From: Myxococcales bacterium
GTDB lineage: Bacteria > Myxococcota_A > UBA9160 > UBA4427
DNA length: 64,000 nt
Assembly: GCA_022563535.1 (NCBI GenBank)
Contig: JADFNE010000011.1
Location: forward strand, 26,476-90,475
Reading direction: 5' to 3'
The translations under genes were made by a program, and so were the position numbers. Shown in pieces: positions 46,255-53,854 of this stretch. The notes below the pieces were generated by a model. It did no database searches. It was not told where the DNA came from and saw only the letters and a program-made list of their open reading frames with translations. Position 1 is the first letter of the stretch. Each line of letters starts with the position of its first letter.

Positions 46255-47354
46255 GCGCAGCCGAAATCCAACTTTCGAACCCCCATTGGCTGATCAGCGA
46301 AAAGAAACGCCTGGTGCCGGTCCTTGAAACCAACGCGCTACGCGTCCTCTTGATCGAGGACAGTCGAGAGTACGCCGCCCTCGTCACAAAGACTTTACAG
46401 AATCAGAATCTGTGCGAGTTCGCGGTCGAGCGGGCACCTCTATTGGAAACGGCCATTCAAAAACTCGACCGGTCGCGGTTCGACGCTGTTCTGCTCGACT
46501 TGACCCTGCCCGACGCCGACGCCGAAACAAGCATCGACATCGTGTGTTCCAGAGTTTCGAATTTCCCGGTGATTGTGCTGACGGCTTCAGAGGACACCAA
46601 CCTCGCCTTGCTCGCCGGCAAGGCCGGGGCCGACGCGTTCATTCTCAAGGATCGACTCAACCGCAAGACACTGCCGCGGAAGATCTTGGATCTCGTCATG
46701 CGCCATCGAGCGAATCGCCCGTTTGAAATGTCATTGGACATGGAAACGGCGCCGATCGAACTGATGGCGATGCTCGGGAGATCCATTTTCACAAGCGAAC
46801 TCGGGAGCAGCTGCGTCGAGGCCGCGTTCCCCGACGAGCTGATTTTCCGCGACCGACTCACGCATACGATCGACCAGGCCCGCGCAAACCCGCGCCGCTT
46901 CGCCGTGTTGAATATCAAGCTCGATCATCTCGCTGTGCTCGCAAACCTCACCGGCCGCTCGCTGGGGGAAAAGATGGTCAAAACCGCCTATCTCTGCCTG
47001 CGAGATCGGATCAGCAACACGGATACCCTCGCCCAGGTTGGAGAGTCGTCTTTCGCCTTGATCCTGGATGGTGTCGCGAACACGGAGTCGGTCAACGAAA
47101 CCGCAATGGCACTGGGTGCATGTATCTCATGTGCGCGACTGCCGGAAGCGTCCGCAAAAGTCGATGTCGATTCGATCGGAATGACCGCGAGCATCGGCGT
47201 GGCAATGTATCCGGACGACGGACGCGATCTCGATTCGCTGCTCGAGGGTGCCGAAAGTGCACAACACCGATCCGTCCGAGCCGGGGGAAGTGCGGTTCGC
47301 TTCTGTCGAGAACTGGATCTCTACCAGGACTACCTCGAAAATACTCTTCGCTAG
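46251..47354 (+). CDS. Receiver + degenerate GGDEF-domain protein
   Basis: 367 residues. Receiver (~28-150) with LLIEDSREY, phospho-Asp in VLLDLTLPDAD, IVLTAS and FILKDRL. The second domain (~195-365) follows a diguanylate-cyclase fold (LIFRDRLTHTIDQARAN; FAVLNIKLDHLAVLANLTG; TASIGVAMYPDDG). The active-site GGDEF has become VGESSF and no RxxD inhibitory site is visible, so it should not make c-di-GMP. It may bind a nucleotide or a partner. Coupled to the preceding receiver gene by ATGA overlap; converges with the DHH gene. Confidence 0.85.
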   Translation: MSAAEIQLSNPHWLISEKKRLVPVLETNALRVLLIEDSREYAALVTKTLQNQNLCEFAVERAPLLETAIQKLDRSRFDAVLLDLTLPDADAETSIDIVCSRVSNFPVIVLTASEDTNLALLAGKAGADAFILKDRLNRKTLPRKILDLVMRHRANRPFEMSLDMETAPIELMAMLGRSIFTSELGSSCVEAAFPDELIFRDRLTHTIDQARANPRRFAVLNIKLDHLAVLANLTGRSLGEKMVKTAYLCLRDRISNTDTLAQVGESSFALILDGVANTESVNETAMALGACISCARLPEASAKVDVDSIGMTASIGVAMYPDDGRDLDSLLEGAESAQHRSVRAGGSAVRFCRELDLYQDYLENTLR

Positions 47355-47365
47355 CGCCCTGACTT

Positions 47366-48328
47366 CTAACTCGAATAAAAATCGCAGAACTCATTTGTGA
47401 AGTCTTCGAGCTGGTCGGCGGGCAGGTTGTTGATGCCGGCCGCGGCTTCCCGCCCCCCACCGGTCGGAAAGCGGCGGCACAAATCGACTGCACCGACTTT
47501 GTTGCTGAGTGGCGCGCGGACACTCACGAGATACGTGCCATCCCCTCGTTCGGTCACCACCGCGTGCGCCCTGTCCGGCGATTCATTGGCGAGATCGTTA
47601 CTGAAGACTCCGCTCACTCGCCGGGCCCAGGAACGGTCTGGGAACATGAACACTGCGGCGGCCCGGGACTGGCGACTGGCCTTTACCTTTCGCGCGCTCG
47701 CCATGTCTTCGCGGTAACCGGTCTCGAGCTTTTCAAAATGCTGCGCGCCGTCTCGAATAAAATCGAGCGGCTTGGCATATACGGAAACCAATTCGTATAG
47801 ATCTTTTGGACGAAAGTGGAGCTCGTCGAGTGTCGCACCGTACCCGTTGTAGTTGATGTAGATCCCCAGGTTTTCGAGAAGCTCGATCTCGGTAGCGGCG
47901 AACGACAGGGGCCCCGCCAGAGACTCGGCACTCGTCTTCAAGTTGTCGCCGAATGCACCAACGATCGCCCATTCGACGAATCGTCCCCCGAGATGTTCGT
48001 TCATCAAGATGCTCGTACAGATGTCGGGTGACGTATCGATCAACGTTTCGAGTCCCGCTTGCGTCGGGATGTCCCCGGCAAAGTGATGGTCCACGTAGAA
48101 GACGTTCGCCCCCAACTCGAGTGCGGCCACAACTGCGTCGCGGTTCTTGTCGAGCGAGACATCCAACACCGTTACCTCGTCGCCAGCTTCGATCCCCGCC
48201 TTTGCGACGAGGGCAATGTCACGCTTGACTCCCGTGATCAATCGGCTCTCGGCGGGGTTGGCGTTGCGGAACTGCGTGAGGGCACAGATCCCATCCGCGT
48301 CACCGTTGAAGACATCGATCTTTGCCAT
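47366..48328 (-). CDS. DHH-family phosphoesterase
   Basis: 320 residues. MAKIDVFNGDADGICAL starts the DHH domain, with VLDVSLDKNRD and the name-giving VFYVDHHFAGD binding metals. A DHHA1-like C-terminus carries RRFPTGGGREAAAGI, where the usual GGGH histidine is Arg. Relatives are NrnA oligoribonucleases and other [18 protein letters not shown]; c-di-nucleotide or nano-RNA breakdown is possible given the signalling neighbours but unproven. GGAG 6 nt upstream supports the ATG at 48328. Confidence 0.8.
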   Translation of the reverse strand: MAKIDVFNGDADGICALTQFRNANPAESRLITGVKRDIALVAKAGIEAGDEVTVLDVSLDKNRDAVVAALELGANVFYVDHHFAGDIPTQAGLETLIDTSPDICTSILMNEHLGGRFVEWAIVGAFGDNLKTSAESLAGPLSFAATEIELLENLGIYINYNGYGATLDELHFRPKDLYELVSVYAKPLDFIRDGAQHFEKLETGYREDMASARKVKASRQSRAAAVFMFPDRSWARRVSGVFSNDLANESPDRAHAVVTERGDGTYLVSVRAPLSNKVGAVDLCRRFPTGGGREAAAGINNLPADQLEDFTNEFCDFYSS

Positions 48329-48470
48329 TCTCACTCCTTGAACTGCGCACCCGAACCAAGGTCGAACTGTACCGGAACCCCGCCGAAGGCGGTGAAGCTC
48401 GCGTGGTCGCCCAACTGATCGGGCGGTAACCTGACGCCATCGGCTCCCCACATTTCTTCCAGGAGAAAAC

Positions 48471-49088
48471 ATGAAACTTCACAATTCGATCGGCCCCAAT
48501 CCCCATCTCGTTCGCATTTTTGCCCGTGAAAAAAACATCGACATTGATTTGGTCGAGGTCGACCTGATGGGCGGAGAAAACCGCGGGGACGACTACATCG
48601 CGAAGAACCCGACCGGCCAACTTCCCTGCCTCGAACTCGACGACGGCAGCTTCATCTCTGAAACCCTCGTAATCTGCGAGTACCTCGAAGACATTCAGCC
48701 CGAACCCGCGCTGATCGGCACAACCGCGGCGGAAAAGGCCGTGACCCGCATGTGGACCCGGCGCACGGAACTCGCCATCACTGGACCATTGGCGGACGGT
48801 TTCCGCTTCTCGGAAGGACTCCCGCTGTTCAAGGACCGGATTCGCACGATCCCCGAGGCGGCCGACGGGCTCAAAGCCAAGGCGCGAGACGGCCTCGAAT
48901 GGCTCGACGGCGAATTGGAGGGGCGGGACTTCATTGCGGGGGATCGCTTCGGCCTGGCCGACATCCTGCTCATTTCGTTCATGATGTTCGGCAGCCAGGT
49001 CGGTCAAGCGGCAGACCCGAGCCTCAAGAACATTGCCGCCTGGTTCGAGCGCGTATCCAGCCGACCCGGTGTTGAAGCGACGAAGTAA
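48471..49088 (+). CDS. Glutathione S-transferase family protein
   Basis: 205 residues: thioredoxin-fold N-domain (MKLHNSIGPNPHLVRIF; NPTGQLPCLELDDGSFISET with the cis-Pro and glutathione-binding Glu-Ser/Thr) and a helical C-domain (FIAGDRFGLADILLISFMMF). It is probably a detoxifying or thiol-transfer enzyme using the glutathione made through gshA. Substrate unknown. Divergent from the DHH gene. Confidence 0.85.
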   Translation: MKLHNSIGPNPHLVRIFAREKNIDIDLVEVDLMGGENRGDDYIAKNPTGQLPCLELDDGSFISETLVICEYLEDIQPEPALIGTTAAEKAVTRMWTRRTELAITGPLADGFRFSEGLPLFKDRIRTIPEAADGLKAKARDGLEWLDGELEGRDFIAGDRFGLADILLISFMMFGSQVGQAADPSLKNIAAWFERVSSRPGVEATK

Positions 49089-49189
49089 TTTCCAAAAATC
49101 GTTCGACGAGATCGGTTGAGAAGTTTCGCGACCGCGTGCCCTACGACCCGGGCGCGCGGTCGGCGTCCTCCCGTGGTACCGTGCACCCA

Positions 49190-50572
49190 ATGGCCTTTAT
49201 TTTGGTGGTCGACGACGAGATTGGCGTTCGAGAGTCTCTCCGAATGCTGCTCAAGAGTGAGTTCACGGTCGCGACGGCTGCGGACGTCGAGAGCGCGTTG
49301 CAAACTCTCAGCGAGCGCACGCCGGACCTCATCATTCTCGACCTCGTGATGCCCGGACGCGGAGGACTCGATCTTCTGCGGGAGCTGCGGGACCGCAGGG
49401 TGAAGGTTCCCGTGGTGGTCTTGACGGCCACCAACACCATCGACGCCGCCGTCGCCGCGATGAAAGAAGGCGCGGCCGACTTCATCACCAAGCCATTCGA
49501 ACTCGACGCCCTTCAGATCAAGATTCGCCAGTTGCTGGAGCACGGCGAGCTCGAACGAGAGGTCGTGCGCCTGCGCGACGAGGTTGCGGGGCGCCAACAG
49601 CTCGGTCGCATGATTGGCCGGAGTCCCGCGATGCTCGAGCTTTTCCGCACCATCGAGCGCATCGCCGATTCCCGCGCGAGTGTCTTGATCACCGGGGAGA
49701 GCGGCACGGGCAAGGAGTTGGTCGCCCAGGCGATCCACGAGCTGGGACCCCGGCAGGGTGGCCCCTTCATCGCCCTCAACTGCGGGGCGATCGCTCACCA
49801 CTTGATGGAGAGCGAGCTCTTCGGTCACGAGAAGGGCTCCTTCTCCGGGGCGACGAATCTTCAGATCGGACGTTTCGAAGCGGCCGATGGTGGAACGTTG
49901 CTGCTAGACGAGATTGGCGAGCTCGAGTTGAGCCTGCAAGTCAAGCTATTGCGGGCCCTGCAGGAGAAGAAGATCGAACGGATCGGAAATCCCCATTCGA
50001 TCGATGTCGATGCCCGCATCATCGCGGCCACCAACCGCAACCTCACCCGGGAAACCGAAGCCGGGCGTTTTCGCAACGACCTCTACTACCGGATCAACGT
50101 CATTGCGATCGAAATCCCCCCCCTGCGCGACCGACGCGAAGACATCCGCTTGTTGGCCGAAACGTTTCTTGAACGAATCTGCGGCGAACTCGACCGCGAG
50201 ATCCAACTCGACCCCGAAGCCCTTGCGGCCATCGAGCGCTATGCGTGGCCGGGGAACGTGCGCGAACTCGAAAACGCCATCGAGCACGGTGCGGCCCTGT
50301 GCGATGGCGACATCATTGGTCTGGAAGACCTGCCTCACGCGATCATGAGCGCGGGTCGCAGTGATCGACTGCGCGAGGCCTGGCGCAGCGGCCACGGTGG
50401 GTTCGAAGAAACCGTGGGCCGCTTCGAGCGCGAGTTGATCCTCGAATCCCTCGAGCGGCACAACTGGAACCAGACCCGGGCCGCAGAGGACCTCGGAATT
50501 ACCCGCCGGGTGCTCAAAATCAAAATGGACCGATTCGACATCCCAACCCCGGAGCGAGGGACCTCGGAATAG
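49190..50572 (+). CDS. NtrC-family sigma-54-dependent response regulator
   Basis: 460 residues. Receiver (1-120) with LVVDDE, phospho-Asp51 in LIILDLVMPGRG, and ADFITKPFE. AAA+ domain (~145-385): GESGTGKELVAQAIHE, ELFGHEKGSFSGAT (GAFTGA loop is GSFSGA), GGTLLLDEIGEL, LPPLRDRRED-type segment, YAWPGNVRELENAI. A Fis-like helix-turn-helix closes it (NQTRAAEDLGITRRVLKIKM). It should remodel sigma-54 polymerase at nearby -24/-12 promoters. The first methionine of the receiver was taken as the start; GTG codons just upstream are possible. Confidence 0.92.
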   Translation: MAFILVVDDEIGVRESLRMLLKSEFTVATAADVESALQTLSERTPDLIILDLVMPGRGGLDLLRELRDRRVKVPVVVLTATNTIDAAVAAMKEGAADFITKPFELDALQIKIRQLLEHGELEREVVRLRDEVAGRQQLGRMIGRSPAMLELFRTIERIADSRASVLITGESGTGKELVAQAIHELGPRQGGPFIALNCGAIAHHLMESELFGHEKGSFSGATNLQIGRFEAADGGTLLLDEIGELELSLQVKLLRALQEKKIERIGNPHSIDVDARIIAATNRNLTRETEAGRFRNDLYYRINVIAIEIPPLRDRREDIRLLAETFLERICGELDREIQLDPEALAAIERYAWPGNVRELENAIEHGAALCDGDIIGLEDLPHAIMSAGRSDRLREAWRSGHGGFEETVGRFERELILESLERHNWNQTRAAEDLGITRRVLKIKMDRFDIPTPERGTSE

Positions 50573-50686
50573 CGGGCTGACGCCGACGGCGTTCGACTTT
50601 GAACATCGACCGCGTGGGCGTTCGGTTAGGAACACTCCTACATTCCTTTTTGAAATCCAACTGTTACGAGAACTCACCTGAAAGTT

Positions 50687-50702
50687 CGTTCCGGACGGAA
50701 CG
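50687..50702. promoter_or_regulatory. Candidate enhancer (UAS) dyad for a sigma-54 activator
   Basis: CGTTCCG-GA-CGGAACG is a perfect 7-bp dyad with a 2-nt centre. It lies ~105 nt upstream of the -24 element at 50801 and 115 nt after the NtrC-type gene, the usual enhancer distance. Confidence 0.5.
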
Positions 50703-50800
50703 TCAGCCGCTGCGCCGGGACCCTGCAACCCCCTGACTAGAATTTGGAATTCCCGTTCAAAAACACCGATCTACAAGAGACTTTTCATTCTGCTGATAGC

Positions 50801-50816
50801 TGGCATGACGCTTGCT
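50801..50816 (+). promoter_or_regulatory. Sigma-54 (-24/-12) promoter of the HD-GYP gene
   Basis: TGGCATG-N4-TTGCT with GG-N10-GC spacing. Predicted transcription start ~50826, only a few nucleotides before the ATG at 50830, so the mRNA would be nearly leaderless. Confidence 0.8.
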
Positions 50817-50829
50817 GTTCAGTCACCCC

Positions 50830-52056
50830 ATGGGCAGCGCAAACTCGCCAGAACCCGTCCAAACCAGCACCCAACGGGGCGTTGTTCTCGTCGTCGATGA
50901 CGAGAGAGGCCCGCGCGAGTCGTTGCGCATGATTCTTTCCTCCGGCCACGAGGTGGTGACCGCCGAGGGGGTCAACTGCGCCCTCGATATTTTACGCAGC
51001 CGGGCGGTCGATCTCGTCACGGTCGATCTCAACATGCCGGGGATCAAGGGTGACAAGCTCGTCGGAATCATCCGCCAGGAATTTCCCGAGATCGAGATCA
51101 TCATCATCACGGGCTTCGCCACGGTCGATGCCGCAGTCCGCGGGATTCGCTCCGGGGTGAGCGATTTCATCACCAAGCCGTTCGATGTCGTTCAGGTGAA
51201 CGCCGCAGTCGCAAGCGCATTGCATCGGCAGCAGGGACGCCGACGACTCGTACGTTTTCTCGAGGGCCTCGGCAACGTGGTGGGTCGCGAGCGCACCGCC
51301 GAAGACATCCTGTGCGAACTCGAGAACAATAAAGAATTGCAGACGAGGCTCCACACCCTGCTGGAAGATCCACGGATCGAGCCAACGGCCAATTTCGAGC
51401 AAGCCGCCGATTCACCGACGATCAAATTCCTGGAACTGCTCGCCGATACCATCTCCAGTCGCGATCCCGCAATGCGCGGCCATGCGCGACGAATTTCGTT
51501 CTACGCCGGTTTGATCGCGGATTGCATGAAGCTCGACTCGACGCTTCGCGAACACACGCGGGTCGCAGGCTTTCTTCACGATATTGGCAAGGTGGGTCTC
51601 TCACCGGACGTGATGCCGTTCGGCGAGCCGTTGGATCCAGTACAACGAGACGCGGTCGAGGAGCACCCTGCGATCGGCGAACGCCTGCTTCAACCACTCA
51701 GCCTTCCGAAGACGATTACCGACGCCGTGCGTCACCACCACGAACGATGGGATGGCACGGGATATCCCGATGGACTGCGGGCCGAAGACACGCCGCTACT
51801 CGCGCGCATCATCGCAGTCGCCGACGCCTTCGACGCGATCGTAGGCAGGCGACCAGAAGCCCCGGAAGACGGTCGTCGTATCGCGTTGAGCGAACTCCGC
51901 AAGGGGGCCGGCAGCCAGTTCGATGCCCAGATCGTGGGCGTGTTCTGTGAGATCGCACAGAGCAAGATGCCGGAAGAAACTACCACCGGGACACCGAGCC
52001 CGGCAGAACTCACCCGCGCCTTCAACAAGGGCGCCTACGAAGGGCCTGCACAATGA
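50830..52056 (+). CDS. Receiver - HD-GYP c-di-GMP phosphodiesterase
   Basis: 408 residues. Receiver (~17-130): LVVDDERGPRESLRM, phospho-Asp in LVTVDLNMPG, SDFITKPFD. HD-GYP domain (~200-370): RGHARRIS, FLHDIGKVGLS (HD), HPAIGERLL, HHHERWDGTGYPDGL (the GYP loop, intact), IIAVADAFDAI. All metal-ligand motifs are present, so it should hydrolyse c-di-GMP, gated by phosphorylation. ATG at 50830 has no Shine-Dalgarno, and a sigma-54 promoter starts transcription just before it. It overlaps the PilZ gene by 4 nt. Confidence 0.9.
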   Translation: MGSANSPEPVQTSTQRGVVLVVDDERGPRESLRMILSSGHEVVTAEGVNCALDILRSRAVDLVTVDLNMPGIKGDKLVGIIRQEFPEIEIIIITGFATVDAAVRGIRSGVSDFITKPFDVVQVNAAVASALHRQQGRRRLVRFLEGLGNVVGRERTAEDILCELENNKELQTRLHTLLEDPRIEPTANFEQAADSPTIKFLELLADTISSRDPAMRGHARRISFYAGLIADCMKLDSTLREHTRVAGFLHDIGKVGLSPDVMPFGEPLDPVQRDAVEEHPAIGERLLQPLSLPKTITDAVRHHHERWDGTGYPDGLRAEDTPLLARIIAVADAFDAIVGRRPEAPEDGRRIALSELRKGAGSQFDAQIVGVFCEIAQSKMPEETTTGTPSPAELTRAFNKGAYEGPAQ

Positions 52057-52460
52057 ACCATTCTCAGAATCACGGATTGGCGATCGATCAGGAATCCGAC
52101 ATCGTCGCCAGCGACCCCCGACGCGAATTTCGACGCGAAGAACTTCGCCAGGCCGACTACAGCGCATTTCCTCGCATGAGTCTCGACTCGCAAAAGCGCC
52201 GGTGCCTCATGCTCAATGAATCGGAGGGGGGCCTGTGCCTGGTCGTCGTGGAAGACGAGGCCATTGGCTCTCTGCTGCGGGTCATGGTGCGAAACCTTCA
52301 TGGTCATGTGTCGCGCGACGTCGTCGCGCGCGTGGTTTGGTCCGAAGAAACATCTGCCGGACGTTTCCGGCTCGGTCTCGCGCTATTGCGCGAATCCCAA
52401 CCGCGAATGTCGCGCATCCGCTTTGAAGACGGAAAGCGAACCAGAATCACTGGCAACTAG
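52053..52460 (+). CDS. PilZ-domain c-di-GMP receptor
   Basis: 135 residues. RREFRRE supplies the RxxxR ligand-binding motif, and NESEGG fits the N/D-x-S-x-x-G motif ~30 residues later. VVARVVWSEETSAGRFRLGLALL is the typical last strands of PilZ domains. A single-domain receptor probably reports c-di-GMP levels set by the overlapping HD-GYP gene. Output partner unknown. Confidence 0.78.
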   Translation: MNHSQNHGLAIDQESDIVASDPRREFRREELRQADYSAFPRMSLDSQKRRCLMLNESEGGLCLVVVEDEAIGSLLRVMVRNLHGHVSRDVVARVVWSEETSAGRFRLGLALLRESQPRMSRIRFEDGKRTRITGN

Positions 52461-52505
52461 TTCGACGACCGGGAATCGGGGGAACGAAAGCGCAAAAATA
52501 ATATC

Positions 52506-52545
52506 GGGGGCCGGCGATGATTCGGGGGGGGTATCGCCGGCTCCC
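52506..52545 (+). repeat. GC hairpin repeat, copy 1
   Basis: GGGGGCCGGCGAT pairs with ATCGCCGGCTCCC (13 bp, one G-U) around a 14-nt loop containing a run of eight G. First of three tandem, related hairpins after the PilZ gene. Confidence 0.85.
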
Positions 52546-52551
52546 AAATTT

Positions 52552-52575
52552 CAAGCGCAATTGCAAGCGCAATTG
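52552..52575 (+). repeat. 12-bp tandem duplication between hairpins 1 and 2
   Basis: CAAGCGCAATTG occurs twice head-to-tail (52552-52563 and 52564-52575) in the spacer separating the first two hairpins. Confidence 0.8.
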
Positions 52576-52581
52576 CAAGAT

Positions 52582-52625
52582 GGGGGCCGGCGACAATAAA
52601 TCCGGGGGGGTAGTCGCTGGCTCCC
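52582..52625 (+). repeat. GC hairpin repeat, copy 2
   Basis: GGGGGCCGGCGAC pairs with GTCGCTGGCTCCC (13 bp, two G-U) around an 18-nt loop with AATCCGGGGGGGT-type sequence. The inner base pairs differ from copies 1 and 3 on both arms in a compensating way. Confidence 0.85.
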
Positions 52626-52636
52626 AAGTTGAAATG

Positions 52637-52690
52637 GGGGGCCGGCAGCGAATAATCCGGGGGGGTTGCTGCCGGCCCCCTTCTTTTATT
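52637..52690 (+). terminator. GC hairpin repeat, copy 3, with T-rich tail (probable terminator)
   Basis: GGGGGCCGGCAGC and GCTGCCGGCCCCC form a perfect 13-bp stem (52637-52680) with an 18-nt loop carrying the same AATCCGGGGGGGT segment. It is followed by TTCTTTTATT, so this copy looks like an intrinsic terminator for the upstream HD-GYP/PilZ transcript. The two preceding copies lack T-tails. Confidence 0.75.
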
Positions 52691-52761
52691 TGGAATTGGC
52701 TGTCGTTGATCGCCCGGTAGCCCAACACCGCCCCCCGTTGCCTGGGCTAGAATGCCCGGCG

Positions 52762-53133
52762 ATGTTTGGAATCGGACCGGTCGAACTCGCAGTGGTGCTC
52801 GTGGTCGCGCTTCTCGTGATGGGCCCCAAGAAACTGCCCGAGCTTGCGCGCACTCTGGGCCGAGGACTGGCCGAATTTCGCCGGGCCTCGAACGACCTGA
52901 AGCGCAGCATCGACCTCGACCTCGAGCCCCACGAGATCGACCCGCCGCCCGGCCCCAACCAGGCGGGCGTGTCCATGGAACCCGACAGCCCGCTTCCCGA
53001 AGACACCAAGGACACCAAGGACACAGAAGACATCAGTAGCCCCGACACGACCGACCCATCTGGCGAGCTGCCGGTCCCCGCAGCGGACGGATCGGCTGCC
53101 GCGAAGCCGGATACGGGTTCATCGGTTGACTGA
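52762..53133 (+). CDS. tatA: Twin-arginine translocase subunit TatA/TatB
   Basis: 123 residues: one N-terminal membrane helix (MFGIGPVELAVVLVVALLV), the hinge MGPKKLPELAR, then an amphipathic helix (TLGRGLAEFRRASNDLKR) and an acidic, repetitive tail (DTKDTKDTED). The Glu in the helix and the long tail lean toward TatB, but TatA and TatB cannot be separated safely here. The upstream frame through the hairpin array is not part of the protein. It overlaps tatC by 8 nt. Confidence 0.85.
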   Translation: MFGIGPVELAVVLVVALLVMGPKKLPELARTLGRGLAEFRRASNDLKRSIDLDLEPHEIDPPPGPNQAGVSMEPDSPLPEDTKDTKDTEDISSPDTTDPSGELPVPAADGSAAAKPDTGSSVD

Positions 53134-53854
53134 TCCCGAACTCCCAATTACCGACCATCTCGCCGAACTCCGCACCCGAATCGCCTGGGTGGTCGCGAGT
53201 TGGCTTTTCTGCGCCGGATTGTCTTATGCGTGGGCGGAAGAGATCTTCGCCTTCCTGCTCGCGCCTGCGATCGCCGCGCTGGGGAGTGGAGCGTCGCTCC
53301 AGTCCATCGCGCCGACTGAAATCTTCTTCACCTACATCAAGAGCGCATTGCTCGCTGGCTTCATCCTCTCGTTGCCGATGTTCTTCTGGCACGCGTGGGC
53401 CTTTGTGTCTCCGGGCCTCTACGAAGGAGAGCGGCGCTTCGTGGTTCCCTTCGTGTGCGCCTCGACGTTGTTGTTCTCCGGCGGATCGATTTTTGGCTAC
53501 ACGATCGTGTTCCCGATCATCTTCGATTTCTTCGGCAGTTTCAGCAGCGAGTTCGTAGTCTCGGCCTGGACCATGCGCGAGGTCTTCTCCCTTACCACGC
53601 GACTCTTCCTCGCCTTTGGAGTCGCGTTCGAACTGCCTCTGTTGGTATTCTTTCTCGCGATGGCGGGCATCGTGACCGCGAAGCAATTGCTTGCCTTCAC
53701 CCCGTACGCGGTGTTGTGCGTGTTCATCACGGCGGCGATCCTCACACCGCCCGACGTCGTGAGCCAACTCTTTCTCGCCATACCCATGATCGCCTTGTAT
53801 CTGCTCGGCGTGGCTGCAGCATTCCTGATCCAGAAAAGGAATCCCGATGACTGA
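53126..53854 (+). CDS. tatC: Sec-independent protein translocase TatC
   Basis: 242 residues, TTG start overlapping the tatA end. Six membrane helices; conserved segments DHLAELRTRI (N-terminal signal-peptide site), APTEIFFTYIKSALLAGFILSLPMFFWH (split), FVSPGLYEGERR, FGVAFELPLLVFFL and the C-terminal AAILTPPDVVSQL. It recognises twin-arginine signal peptides of folded cargo. It overlaps the enoyl-CoA hydratase gene by 8 nt, so the three genes form an operon. Confidence 0.95.
   Translation: MTDPELPITDHLAELRTRIAWVVASWLFCAGLSYAWAEEIFAFLLAPAIAALGSGASLQSIAPTEIFFTYIKSALLAGFILSLPMFFWHAWAFVSPGLYEGERRFVVPFVCASTLLFSGGSIFGYTIVFPIIFDFFGSFSSEFVVSAWTMREVFSLTTRLFLAFGVAFELPLLVFFLAMAGIVTAKQLLAFTPYAVLCVFITAAILTPPDVVSQLFLAIPMIALYLLGVAAAFLIQKRNPDD

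Noticed and set aside
52506..52680. Reading the triple hairpins on the minus strand as a CsrB/RsmZ-like sponge RNA (GGA in the loops)
   Set aside because: Only two of three loops contain GGA, stems are much longer than CsrA-binding hairpins, and no promoter or terminator in that orientation is evident.
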